A stretch of DNA of 37,687 bases, taken from the NCBI GenBank assembly GCA_021413675.1, contig JAIOQA010000211.1:1-37687 (forward strand), given 5' to 3'. Below are positions 16,427 to 24,594 of the stretch, piece by piece. The notes beneath the pieces are model-generated. The model worked only from the letters and a program-made list of their open reading frames with translations, did no database searches and was not told where the DNA came from. The DNA is from Deltaproteobacteria bacterium (lineage in GTDB: Bacteria > Myxococcota_A > Polyangia > Haliangiales > Haliangiaceae). The translations under genes and the position numbers were made by a program. How positions within the stretch are numbered: position 1 is the first letter of the stretch; each line of letters begins with the position of its first letter.

Positions 16427-17640
16427 GCGTGCGCGTGATGATCGTCGTCGTTGCGCTGGCCGCGTGCGCCCCCGCGCCGCGCGTGCCCGCGATCGATCCC
16501 GCGACCTGCGCCGCGACCTTGCGCGCGCGCTACGCGATCGACACCGCGCCCGCGCCGGCGATCTGCGCGCCGCTCGCCCTTGCGCTGGCGCCGCTCGGGC
16601 CGGTGGCGATCGAGCGCATCCGCGGCCTCGCGATCGTCCGCGGCGGGCGCGGTCGCTGCGGCGACGCGTGCCCCGATCTCGCGGCGGCGCTGATGAGCGA
16701 CGCGACCCTCGCGTACTACCGGACGTCCGCGCACGCGCTGGTCGTCACCGACGCGACCTTCGCCGGGCCGCGCTGGCGGGGTGGCGCGCCGGCGCCGGCC
16801 GCGCTGCGCGCGTACCTCGACGGCCTCGGCATCGACGGCCCGGCGCTGGTCGCGCGACTCGGGCTCGGCGCGCTCGCGCCCGGCGATCCGCGGGTGTTCG
16901 ACGCGATCGTCACGCGCGGTCCGCACGCGCTCCTGGGCGACGCGTCGCTCGTCGATCTCCTGCGCCACGAGCTCGGGCACGCGGTGGAGCTCCACCAGGC
17001 CGATCTGACCGACGCGGCCACCGCCATCCATGGCTGGAGCAGCGCGACCGGCTGGCGCGACACCGATGGCCCCGGGCCCACCGATGGCAACGTCGGCGGC
17101 GTGTACGCGAACGAGCAGCCGATCGTCGCGTCGCGGCTGGTGCTCGGCCTGCCGCGCGGCGCGGGCTCCTATCTGCAGCGGGGCCCGACCCCGACTGGCT
17201 ATGCCCGCTTCGATCCGATCGAGGACTTCGCCGAGGCCTTCCGGCTGGTGCATCAGGATCCAGTCGCGCTCGGCGAGCGCTCGCCGGTGCGGCTGGTGAT
17301 CGCGGCCGCGGGCGAGGTCTCGCTGCGCGCGCCGGCTCTGCGCCGCTTCGTGCTGCCCGGCGTGACCGCGCTGCTCGCCGACGGGGTCGATCCGCTCTAC
17401 GCGATGGCGATCCTGCGCGCCCACGGCGACGCGCTGCTCCCCGCGATCGCGCCGCTCGCCGATCCGCGACCGCTGGTGATCCCCGCGGACCTCGATCCCG
17501 AGGTGCGTGGCCTCCTCCACGAGGCCGATCTCGTCGCCGTCATCGGCGGGCTGCAGTTCCGACCGAGCGACGCGGCGATCGCCGCCTACGTGGCGCGGGT
17601 GAACGACGAGGTCATGGAGCTGCGCGAGTTCAATCGCTGA
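16423..17640 (+). CDS. Lipoprotein with HELGH zinc-metalloprotease motif
   Basis: This 405-residue protein starts at ATG 16423 inside the stop of the rSAM gene, so the two are translationally coupled. The N-terminus MSVRVMIVVVALAACAPAP is a lipoprotein signal with a lipobox ending at Cys15. RHELGHAVELHQ near residue 185 is an HExxH zinc site, and DPIEDFAEAFRLV about 80 residues later supplies a likely third ligand, as in lethal-factor-like (ATLF) metallopeptidases. It should sit in the cell envelope facing the periplasm or outside. Coupling to the double rSAM enzyme makes it a candidate processing protease for a modified peptide, but this is inference. The gene converges on the nitrobindin-like gene with 12 bases between stops. 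Confidence 0.75.
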   Translation: MSVRVMIVVVALAACAPAPRVPAIDPATCAATLRARYAIDTAPAPAICAPLALALAPLGPVAIERIRGLAIVRGGRGRCGDACPDLAAALMSDATLAYYRTSAHALVVTDATFAGPRWRGGAPAPAALRAYLDGLGIDGPALVARLGLGALAPGDPRVFDAIVTRGPHALLGDASLVDLLRHELGHAVELHQADLTDAATAIHGWSSATGWRDTDGPGPTDGNVGGVYANEQPIVASRLVLGLPRGAGSYLQRGPTPTGYARFDPIEDFAEAFRLVHQDPVALGERSPVRLVIAAAGEVSLRAPALRRFVLPGVTALLADGVDPLYAMAILRAHGDALLPAIAPLADPRPLVIPADLDPEVRGLLHEADLVAVIGGLQFRPSDAAIAAYVARVNDEVMELREFNR

Positions 17641-17652
17641 CGCGCGCCTGCA

Positions 17653-18207
17653 TCACCCGATGCGGCGCAGCGTGTTGCGGTCGGTGTGGTGGAACAGCGC
17701 CTCACGACCCTTCATCTGCAGGACAGTGTCCTGGTCGTAGCGCAGCGTGTCGCCGTCGATCGCGAGCGTGATCTCGAAGGCGACGGTCTTGAACTCGATG
17801 TCGAGGAACGGGTTCGAGCAGATGCCGTAGGTCGGCGAGCCGAGCGTGGCCTTGAGGGTGAACGTCCGCGCGTCGGGCAGCACGGTGCCGCCGGCGATCA
17901 GCGCCATGCCGCGCGGCACCAGGAAGCAGCGCATGACCTGCTGGCGCGCCGCGTCCCACAGGAGGTAGCCGGTCTCCTGGTGGAAGCCGTCGGCGGCGCC
18001 GAGCCGCCACGCCATGGTCGTGTACGTGAGCCCGTGCAGCACCTGCTCGTGGTTGTCGACGCGGCCGAGCGGCGCGAACGCGATGCGCTCGCGGTAGAGG
18101 CTGGTCGCAGGGGTACGGTCGGCGCCGGGCGCGAGGTCGGTGCCCTTGTCGCCCTCCCAGGAGCCGAGGAAGGGAGCGAGCGGGCCGAGGTCTGGTGAAG
18201 CGTCCAT
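17653..18207 (-). CDS. FABP/nitrobindin-like beta-barrel protein (DUF1794 family)
   Basis: The protein has 184 residues from ATG 18207. LGPLAPFLGSWEGDKGTDLA at residues 7-26 matches the GxWxGxG-type opening of the fatty-acid-binding/nitrobindin heme-binding barrel family, and length and beta-rich pattern fit. Family members bind heme or small hydrophobic ligands; no specific function can be read here. No signal peptide is present. TACCGT lies eight bases before the ATG. It follows the rSAM gene ending at 18237 by 29 bases on the same strand and could also be read through from it. Confidence 0.75.
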   Translation of the reverse strand: MDASPDLGPLAPFLGSWEGDKGTDLAPGADRTPATSLYRERIAFAPLGRVDNHEQVLHGLTYTTMAWRLGAADGFHQETGYLLWDAARQQVMRCFLVPRGMALIAGGTVLPDARTFTLKATLGSPTYGICSNPFLDIEFKTVAFEITLAIDGDTLRYDQDTVLQMKGREALFHHTDRNTLRRIG

Positions 18208-18215
18208 CGCGCGAA

Positions 18216-18221
18216 ACGGTA
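18216..18221 (-). promoter_or_regulatory. Putative -10 box (TACCGT) for the nitrobindin-like gene
   Basis: TACCGT on the minus strand lies eight bases ahead of ATG 18207 in the 29-base gap. Confidence 0.35.
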
Positions 18222-18236
18222 GCGGATCCGGTGGGC

Positions 18237-19217
18237 TCACCGAAACGTGGACGCGATCGGCAGGCGCGTCGCGATCGATCCGGTCGCCGATCCGGTCATC
18301 GTTGCAGCTTGCCCTCGCGCTGCGGCGATCTCGCCATCGCCGTACCGCGCGACGTAGTCGGTGCGGACCCCCGGGCAGATCGCGCGGTGCAGGCAGCCCT
18401 CGCACGCCGGCACGTGGACCTGGCCGGCGAGCTTCGAGTGCGAGAGCGCGAACGTGGCCTCGGGCGTGACGACCTTGACCCGGCCGGCGCCGGGATCGAA
18501 CGCATGCGCGTGCAGGTCGCCGAGCAGACAGCGCGGGATGTGGAGCGAGCGCACGCGCATGGCGTGCGTCGCGGCGAGCGCGATCGCGGCGCGGACCTGC
18601 GGCAGCGCCTCGGTCATCCGCGGCATCGACGCGACGTTCCCGGCGTTGCCGTCGGTGAGCGAGACGAACCACAGATCGATCCGGCGCACGCCGAGGTCCG
18701 CGAGCCAGGCGATCGCCTCGGCCAGGCGCGGCGCGGTCTCGGTCGTGAGGATGACGTCGGCGGTGACCGGGATCGCCGCGGCGATCGCGTGGCGCAGGCC
18801 GGCGACCATCGCGGGGTGCGCGCCCTCGCGGCGGACCATGCGGTCGTAGGCGACCGGATCGTGCGTGTGGATCGAGACGTGGAGCTCGTCGCAGCCCGCC
18901 TCGACGAGGCGCGCGAGGTTGGGCGCGTGCGCGAACGCGAGGCCGTTCGACTGCACCTTGATCGCGGCGTAGCCGAGCGCGCGAGCCCGGCGGACCAGCG
19001 CGACCAGCTCGGGGCGGATCGTCGGCTCGCCGCCGGTGAACGAGACGCGGGCGTAGCCCTCGCGGCGGCCCTGCTGCAATTCGCGATCGATCGCCGGCGC
19101 GGTCAGCGCGCGCGTCCGCATCGCCGGGGTGATCGTGCAGTAGTCGCAGGCGAGGTTGCAGTCGTAGCCCATGATGACGTCGAGGAGCGGCAGCGCAAGG
19201 CGCTCGGCGTCGGTCAT
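18237..19217 (-). CDS. Radical SAM/SPASM-like protein
   Basis: The protein has 326 residues. The start ATG 19217 overlaps the stop of the upstream rSAM gene (ATGA), so the two form a coupled pair. C20-C24-C27 in CNLACDYCTITPAM is the SAM-cluster site, followed by SFTGGEPTIRPEL, VQSNGLAFA and VSIHTHDPVAYDR. The C-terminal half has IPRCLLGDLHAHAF and CEGCLHRAICPGVRTDYV, the auxiliary-cluster signature shared across this island. The same PRCLLG motif appears in the half-rSAM protein at 25958, which suggests close common ancestry. It is a cytosolic Fe-S enzyme whose substrate is not identifiable from sequence. Confidence 0.88.
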   Translation of the reverse strand: MTDAERLALPLLDVIMGYDCNLACDYCTITPAMRTRALTAPAIDRELQQGRREGYARVSFTGGEPTIRPELVALVRRARALGYAAIKVQSNGLAFAHAPNLARLVEAGCDELHVSIHTHDPVAYDRMVRREGAHPAMVAGLRHAIAAAIPVTADVILTTETAPRLAEAIAWLADLGVRRIDLWFVSLTDGNAGNVASMPRMTEALPQVRAAIALAATHAMRVRSLHIPRCLLGDLHAHAFDPGAGRVKVVTPEATFALSHSKLAGQVHVPACEGCLHRAICPGVRTDYVARYGDGEIAAARGQAATMTGSATGSIATRLPIASTFR

Positions 19218-21139
19218 GCGCGCTTGCCGATCGCGATCAGGCGCGCGGGTGCGGGCTCGATCGCGGGCGCGACCAGCGGCAGCGGCGTCGCGCCGGCGAG
19301 CACCTCGGGCGCGATCCGGATCGGCGCGAGCTCGGCGTCGCCGTAGCAGCGCACGTAGTCCTTGCGCACGCCGATGCAGTAGCGATCGAAGTCGCAGCCG
19401 CGGCACGCCGCCGCCTTGTGGAACTGCGCGTCGAAGTCGGGGCTGCGATAGACCTTGTCGAGGACGCCCTGGTAGTAGGCCATCTCGCCGTCGAGCTGGC
19501 AGGGCGGATAGCCGCCCTGGCCGATGAGCCCGCCGAAACCCACGCCGCGCGCGCGGCACAGATCGAGCGCGGCGCGCAGGTGCGGCCGGACCTCGGTGAA
19601 GGTCGGCAGCACCCACGCGTAGACCAGATCGCTGATGCCCTGGGCGATCGCGAAGCAGATGCTGAGATGTCGCGTGCCGCCGGCGAACTCGTCGAGGATC
19701 GCGGCGGTGAACGCGGGCAGGGCCTGGTAGTTCTGGCGCGTGATCACGTGCGCGAGCTGGGTCTGCACGCCCAGCTCCTGCAGGTGATGGAGCCCCGCGA
19801 TCGTCCGCGCGAACGCCTTCGGCATGCGCGTGATCTCGTCGGACAGCGCCGGATCCATGCTGTGCAGGGACACGGTGGCCTTGGTGAGCCCCGCGGCGAC
19901 CAGCGTCGCCGCGTAGTCGCGATCCTCGCAGCGCACGCCGTTGGTCTGGATCTCGATCGTGCGATAGCCGAGCCCGCGCGCGTGCGTGATCAGCGCCGCC
20001 AGCTCCGGGTGGAGCGTGGGCTCGCCGCCCGAGAACACGACGTGATCGACGTGGCGCGCGGCGAGGCGATCGAGCTCGGCGATCAATGTCGCGAGCGGCA
20101 GATCACCGGCGCTGCGATCGACGAAGCAGAACGCGCACGCCATCTGGCAGTGGCCGTTGATGCGGAGCAGCGTGCGGCCGTTGCCGGCGTGGTCGTTGTC
20201 GAACGGCGAGATCTGCTTGTAGTCGACCTCGTGCGCGCGGCCGGTCGGGCGCAGCCGCCAGCTGGTCGATGACGCCAGCGGCACCGGCGCGAGCCCGGCC
20301 TCGCCGAAGGTCGCGACGTACTCGGGCTCGACGCCGCGACAGGCGTGGCGCAGCGAGCAGGACGCGCACGCCGTGATCGGCACGAGCGCGCGCGCCGGCT
20401 CGTGGGCCTGGCGACGCAGGCTGTCGTGGAACACGCTGCCGAAGCGATCGAGCGCGCCGTGCGCGGCGCACGCCGGGGGCGCGTCGGCGCCGGCGAAGCC
20501 ATGGGCGAGGCCGGCGCGCTTGCAGCGCTCGAACACCTGCGCGGCGCGGGCGGCGAGCTGATCGTGCGGCAGGAGCGCGGCGCGATGCGCTGGCGCGGTG
20601 GTCGCGACCCGCGGCACGGCGATCGCGAGCGCGGGGCGACGGCCGGGCAGGGTCGCGAGCCAGTCGACCAGCGGGACCAGATCGTCGGCGTTCCAGCGCA
20701 GCGCCGGGATCACGACCTCGACCTCGAGCGGCGAGGCGACCGCGGCGGCCAGGCCCTGCGCCGCGCGCCGCCAGGTGCCGGGCGCGCGCATCACGGTTTC
20801 GGCCACCTGCTCGCGGATCCCGCCGATCACGACCCGCAGCTTCGCCACGCCGCGCAGGCGCGCGAGCGCATCGGCATCGATCCAGGTGCCGTCGCACTCC
20901 AGCGTGACCGGCGCGATCGCGGCCGCGAGGATCGCGTCGAGCCCCGGGTGATCGATCGGCCGCGCGGCCGCCAGCACCAGCTCGCGCGGCGGCGCGGCGC
21001 GCAGGTTCTCGATCGCCGCGAGGATCGCCGCGGTGTCGACCGCGCGCGCCTGGGTGCGCCAGGCCGGCGTCGCGAAGCGCTGGACCAGCACGTCGCCGAC
21101 GACCAGCTCGAGCCGCGCGCTGCGTTCGTGCCCCGACAC
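19214..21139 (-). CDS. Radical SAM protein with degenerate N-terminal half and active C-terminal half
   Basis: The protein has 641 residues from GTG 21139. The first 250 residues look like an rSAM barrel that has no CX3CX2C motif, but the half ends with CASCSLRHACRGVEPEYV, the auxiliary signature. The second half is intact: C331-C335-C338 in CQMACAFCFVDRS, VVFSGGEPTLHPELAAL, IQTNGVRCEDRDY, VSLHSMDPALSDE, PPCQLDGEMAYYQ and CRGCDFDRYCIGVRKDYV. The order (dead half first) is the reverse of the protein at 11635-13419. The degenerate half may recognise substrate or hold extra clusters; this is inference. The GTG start is chosen because TAGAAT lies seven bases upstream. Confidence 0.87.
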   Translation of the reverse strand: MSGHERSARLELVVGDVLVQRFATPAWRTQARAVDTAAILAAIENLRAAPPRELVLAAARPIDHPGLDAILAAAIAPVTLECDGTWIDADALARLRGVAKLRVVIGGIREQVAETVMRAPGTWRRAAQGLAAAVASPLEVEVVIPALRWNADDLVPLVDWLATLPGRRPALAIAVPRVATTAPAHRAALLPHDQLAARAAQVFERCKRAGLAHGFAGADAPPACAAHGALDRFGSVFHDSLRRQAHEPARALVPITACASCSLRHACRGVEPEYVATFGEAGLAPVPLASSTSWRLRPTGRAHEVDYKQISPFDNDHAGNGRTLLRINGHCQMACAFCFVDRSAGDLPLATLIAELDRLAARHVDHVVFSGGEPTLHPELAALITHARGLGYRTIEIQTNGVRCEDRDYAATLVAAGLTKATVSLHSMDPALSDEITRMPKAFARTIAGLHHLQELGVQTQLAHVITRQNYQALPAFTAAILDEFAGGTRHLSICFAIAQGISDLVYAWVLPTFTEVRPHLRAALDLCRARGVGFGGLIGQGGYPPCQLDGEMAYYQGVLDKVYRSPDFDAQFHKAAACRGCDFDRYCIGVRKDYVRCYGDAELAPIRIAPEVLAGATPLPLVAPAIEPAPARLIAIGKRA

Positions 21140-21146
21140 GCGGCCT

Positions 21147-21184
21147 ATTCTAGCCTGCTGGCGCCGCGCGAACGCGTGTATCCT
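21147..21184. promoter_or_regulatory. Divergent promoter pair between two rSAM genes
   Basis: On the minus strand TAGAAT (21152-21147) is seven bases ahead of GTG 21139. On the plus strand TATCCT (21179-21184) is six bases ahead of ATG 21191. Both give near-leaderless transcripts from a 51-base gap. Confidence 0.5.
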
Positions 21185-21190
21185 CGCCCC

Positions 21191-22240
21191 ATGGATGAGC
21201 CCGGGCCCGCCGCCAGCGCGCCGACCGCCGAGAGCGTGGTCGAGCGCATCGCCGGCATGCAGGAGCGCGTGCACATCCTCACCGGCGCGATCTGCAACAA
21301 CAACTGCATCTTCTGCATGGAAGAGGATCGCGACGGTCGCTACGAGACCAACTCGCAGACCACCGACGAGACCGTCCGCTGGATCACGGGGCTCAACCGC
21401 AACACCGAGGAGGTCTGCTTCACCTCGGGCGAGCCGACCACCAACCCGAGCCTCGCGCGCTGGGTGAAGATCGCGCACGACCAGGGCATCCGCCGCATCA
21501 GCGTGATGACCAACGCGCGCGCGCTGTCGCACGAGCCGACCCTGCGCCGCCTGCTGGCCGCGGGCATGACCCGGTTCTACGTCAGCATCCACGGCCACGA
21601 CGCCAAGCTGCACGAGAGCCTGACCCGCACGCCGGGCTCGTTCGACCAGACGCTCGGCGGGATCGACAACATCCGCAAGTACAAGAGCCGCGGCATCGAG
21701 CTGCACACCAGCACGGTGATCACGCGGCGCAACCTGCCGCACCTCGGCGAGATCTACCGGTTCCTGCGGGCGCACGGCGTCGATCAGGTCGTGTTCAACG
21801 TGATGCAGGCCAACGGCCGCGCGAACACCTACTTCGAGCGGATCTTCCCGCCGTACACCGAGATCGCCGCGGGCGCGAAGGCGTTCCTCGACGAGCAGGG
21901 CGCGATCGAGGCGCAGGTGCCGGCGTTCCTGGTCGACATCCCGCTGTGCACGACCACGGCCTTGCCCGACTTCAACCGCGGCTACGTCGAGCGCTACGCC
22001 CACTACGAGCCGCCGACCGCGGCCGCCGAGCAGCTCATCCCGGCGTCGCGGCTCGCGTCGCGGACGATCGAGCGCGAGGATCAGAAGGCGGTGAAGGTCA
22101 CTCGCAGCGATCTCGACGACGCCCAGCGCCAGAAGCGCGCGGCGTGCGCGACCTGCCGCTACGACGCGAGCTGCGAGGGCGTGTGGACCAACTACCTCAA
22201 GCGCTACGGCTGGGACGAGTTCGTGCCCGTGCCGGCGTGA
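21191..22240 (+). CDS. Radical SAM/SPASM-like protein
   Basis: This 349-residue protein starts at ATG 21191. C35-C39-C42 in CNNNCIFCMEEDRDGR binds the SAM cluster; FTSGEPTTNPSLARWV replaces the usual GGEPT with SGEPT; VMTNARALSHEPTL and VSIHGHDAKLHESLTR follow. The C-terminal CATCRYDASCEGVWTNYL plus RYGWDEFVPV is the island-wide auxiliary signature. An extra CTTT sits about 100 residues before the end. It is predicted to be cytosolic. It is followed after 15 bases by the GFA-family gene. Confidence 0.88.
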   Translation: MDEPGPAASAPTAESVVERIAGMQERVHILTGAICNNNCIFCMEEDRDGRYETNSQTTDETVRWITGLNRNTEEVCFTSGEPTTNPSLARWVKIAHDQGIRRISVMTNARALSHEPTLRRLLAAGMTRFYVSIHGHDAKLHESLTRTPGSFDQTLGGIDNIRKYKSRGIELHTSTVITRRNLPHLGEIYRFLRAHGVDQVVFNVMQANGRANTYFERIFPPYTEIAAGAKAFLDEQGAIEAQVPAFLVDIPLCTTTALPDFNRGYVERYAHYEPPTAAAEQLIPASRLASRTIEREDQKAVKVTRSDLDDAQRQKRAACATCRYDASCEGVWTNYLKRYGWDEFVPVPA

Positions 22241-22255
22241 TGGGAGGAACCGACC

Positions 22256-22630
22256 GTGATCGTTCGCCACGGAACCTGCCTCTGCGGCCAGGTGCAGCTC
22301 ACCGTCCGCGGTGAGCCGGTCCGCGTCGGCATCTGCCACTGCACCGACTGCCGGCGCGAGAGCGGCTCGGCGTTCACCTACTACGCGATCTGGCCCTCGC
22401 ATCAGCTCGAGCACGCGGGCGCGACCGCGGAGTTCCGCGGTCAGCACTTCTGTCCGCGCTGCGGGGCGCGGCTGTTCTCGGTCGACGAGCGTGAGGCGGA
22501 GATCAAGCTGGGGATCCTGACCGACGCGCCGACCGGCCTCGTGCCGAGCTACGAGCTCTGGATCAAGCGCCGGGAGCCGTGGCTCCGGCCGATCGACGGC
22601 GCGGCGCAGTACGAAGAGAACCGATCCTGA
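22256..22630 (+). CDS. GFA/CENP-V family protein (glutathione-dependent formaldehyde-activating-like)
   Basis: The protein has 124 residues. The start is GTG 22256, preceded by GGGAGG eight bases upstream as a ribosome site. Zinc ligands are visible in the family order: CLCGQV at residues 8-13, CHCTDCRRESGSAF, and CPRCGARL. Family members have a Cys4 structural zinc and a second zinc site and are loosely linked to glutathione adducts of small carbonyl compounds. The gene follows the rSAM gene at 21191-22240 closely and may be co-transcribed. A specific substrate cannot be assigned. Confidence 0.88.
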   Translation: MIVRHGTCLCGQVQLTVRGEPVRVGICHCTDCRRESGSAFTYYAIWPSHQLEHAGATAEFRGQHFCPRCGARLFSVDEREAEIKLGILTDAPTGLVPSYELWIKRREPWLRPIDGAAQYEENRS

Positions 22631-22805
22631 CCCGGCACGGCGCGTGACCTGGGTCGCGGCCGGTAGCGGTTCGACGGTTGAGAACTGACATGGGTGTCGC
22701 GCTGCCCGGTCAGGTGACGGCGTGAGGGCTGCCCTGGAGCACAGTAATGTCGCGATGGTAGCCCCCGTGTGCGATGGCCCGACCGTTGCTTTGGTGAAGG
22801 GGCCT
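22631..22805 (+). other. Intergenic region without recognised gene
   Basis: The 175 bases hold a possible TAATGT box at 22745-22750 that could drive the lipoprotein at 22806. An in-frame extension of that gene reaches GTG 22722 or ATG 22755, but the signal peptide favours ATG 22806. I see no RNA gene. Confidence 0.3.
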
Positions 22806-23675
22806 ATGCTGCTTCGTCGCCTACCGCTGGTCCTGATCCTCGCCGGAGGTTGCACCTATCAGGTCAACCGCGCCGCCACCGTGCCGCACATGAGCCCGAT
22901 CATGCGCAGCGGCGCCCCGCTCGAGTCGGTCGCCGAGATCTCGGTCGGCGCGTCGAGCCTGACCACGATCACCAACCCGACCGCGAGCGACTCGACCGCC
23001 GCGGTCGAGGTGCCCGGCACGCAGCTCGAGGGTGGCGGCCGGGTCCGCGTCGGCAAGCACGTCGCGCTCGGCCTGGTGATGGCCGAGGGCCTCGAGGCCA
23101 CGGCGAAGCCGGCGAAGACCACGCAGGTGCCGGTCGACAACGGCGATCCGCGCGGCTACGGCTTCTCGATGCTGGCGAGCATCCCGACCAGCGATCCGCA
23201 CTGGCACGTCGGCCTCGGGCTCGAGGTCCTGGCGTGGAGCGTCCCGTACGTCGAGTACAAGGTCTGCATCGACTGCGGCGGCGCGGGTTTCCAGATCCAG
23301 GAGAAGGGCCGCAACAGCGTCGGGCAGGTCGCGCTCGCGGTGACGCCGACCTATCGCAGCGGCAAGGTCGATGTCTACGGCGGGCTCACGGTCCGCAACC
23401 ACCCGACGATCAAGCAGAAGGGCATCGAGAACGGCCTCGATCTCAGCGATGACGTCGAGGCCGGGCCGCTCAACGTCGTCGCGTCGGTCGGCGTCGACGT
23501 GGATCTCGGCGGCGGCGTGCGCGGCGGCGCGGTGCTCTACACGCCGATCAACGGCACCCCGGTGCGCTACGGCCCGAGCATCGGCGCGATGCTGACGTTC
23601 CCGCTCGGCCGCGATGCCGCGCGGGCCGCGGCGCCGGCCGCGGCGCCGGGCGCGGCGCCGGGCGCGGTCCAGTGA
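22806..23675 (+). CDS. Probable outer-membrane-associated lipoprotein, unknown function
   Basis: The protein has 289 residues from ATG 22806. MLLRRLPLVLILAGGCTYQV is a lipoprotein signal with Cys16 as the lipidated residue. The mature part is Gly and beta-strand rich (for example WHVGLGLEVLAWSVPYVEYK and VDVYGGLTVRNHP), which resembles a beta-barrel or beta-sandwich envelope protein. KVCIDCGGAGF contains a CxxC pair. The C-terminus is a low-complexity AAAPAAAPGAAPGA tail. No family is recognised. It converges on the DUF483-like gene with a 3-base gap. Confidence 0.65.
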   Translation: MLLRRLPLVLILAGGCTYQVNRAATVPHMSPIMRSGAPLESVAEISVGASSLTTITNPTASDSTAAVEVPGTQLEGGGRVRVGKHVALGLVMAEGLEATAKPAKTTQVPVDNGDPRGYGFSMLASIPTSDPHWHVGLGLEVLAWSVPYVEYKVCIDCGGAGFQIQEKGRNSVGQVALAVTPTYRSGKVDVYGGLTVRNHPTIKQKGIENGLDLSDDVEAGPLNVVASVGVDVDLGGGVRGGAVLYTPINGTPVRYGPSIGAMLTFPLGRDAARAAAPAAAPGAAPGAVQ

Positions 23676-23678
23676 CCA

Positions 23679-24572
23679 TCACGCGAAGCGCGCGACGAAG
23701 CCGGTGCGCGGTGCGATGCGCTGAACACGGCCGACGACGACGCCCGCGCGGGTGATCCCGAGCGCGTCGTCGTCGAGCGCGATCGCGTCACCCGCGGCGA
23801 TCGCCGACGCGAGCGCCTGCACGCCGGGACCATCGCCGACCCGCGCGATCGGGTGGTGCGCGTTCGCCAGCCAGATCTGCCGGCCGTGATCGAGGTAGAG
23901 CACCGTCCGCGCCAGTGCGGCGCGCACCGTGTCGCGCGCGCCGGGATGCGCGGCGTCGAGGGCGGCGAGGGTGGCGTCAGCGAACGCGACCGCGGCCAGG
24001 CAGCGATACGAGCACGGGTAGAACGGGATGACGCGCGCGTGCAGCTCGTTGAGCTGCCAGGGCCACGGCGCGCGATCCTCCGGGGTGCGCGCGGCCGCGA
24101 GGTAGCGGTTGCGGGTGTTGTCGCTGCGATCGGGCTGGCGCACGAACGCGTCCACGCAGCAGCGCGGATAGCCGAGGAGCGAGCCCAGCTCGACCGCGTC
24201 GCGGGTCGGATCTCCCTCGATCTGCAGCTGCGCGGCGCGGCGCGCGAGCGCGGGATCGCGCGCGATGTACAGCTCGATGCGCGGCTCGCCGCGCGCGCGA
24301 TCGTCGGTCCAGCGATCGCGGGCGTCGACCTGGACGCGCCGCGCGTGGCGCTCGACGTGTGCGCCGCCGCAGCGCGCGACGAGCGCGGCCTCGCGCGCCG
24401 GCTCGACGGTCAGGAACACCACCGGCTTCACGCCCGCGGCGAACGCCCACAGCTCCATCGGGCCCGGCACCGCCAGGTGCGGCAGCGGCGCGACCGGTGG
24501 GCCCGCGACCCCGACGAGCGGCGTGAAGCCCAGCGCCGCGAGCTCGGCATCGGCGTCGGACGCGGACGGCAT
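23679..24572 (-). CDS. DUF483-like Cys-rich protein, paralogue A
   Basis: The protein has 297 residues from ATG 24572. The core LGSLLGYPRCCVDAFVRQ near residue 155 and FYPCSYRCLAAVAFA near 205 give four cysteines in a CC and CxxxC arrangement, which resembles DUF483, a family of unknown function known to me mainly from archaea. No signal peptide is present. The divergent gene at 24595-25329 carries the same two motifs, so the two are paralogues. The cysteines could bind metal or an Fe-S cluster. ATG 24572 is chosen because TACAAT lies six bases upstream; the longer frame to 24626 would cross the divergent promoter. Confidence 0.65.
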   Translation of the reverse strand: MPSASDADAELAALGFTPLVGVAGPPVAPLPHLAVPGPMELWAFAAGVKPVVFLTVEPAREAALVARCGGAHVERHARRVQVDARDRWTDDRARGEPRIELYIARDPALARRAAQLQIEGDPTRDAVELGSLLGYPRCCVDAFVRQPDRSDNTRNRYLAAARTPEDRAPWPWQLNELHARVIPFYPCSYRCLAAVAFADATLAALDAAHPGARDTVRAALARTVLYLDHGRQIWLANAHHPIARVGDGPGVQALASAIAAGDAIALDDDALGITRAGVVVGRVQRIAPRTGFVARFA

Positions 24573-24578
24573 CGCGGC

Positions 24579-24588
24579 ATTGTAGCCA
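24579..24588. promoter_or_regulatory. Overlapping divergent -10 boxes
   Basis: TACAAT on the minus strand (24584-24579) serves ATG 24572. TAGCCA on the plus strand (24583-24588) could serve ATG 24595. The two boxes share two bases in a 22-base gap. Confidence 0.4.
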
Positions 24589-24594
24589 CTTGCG

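Noticed and set aside
21140..22855. Upstream extension of the rSAM frame on the minus strand
   Set aside because: It runs antisense to the rSAM gene at 21191 and the GFA gene; the GTG 21139 start has a promoter box.
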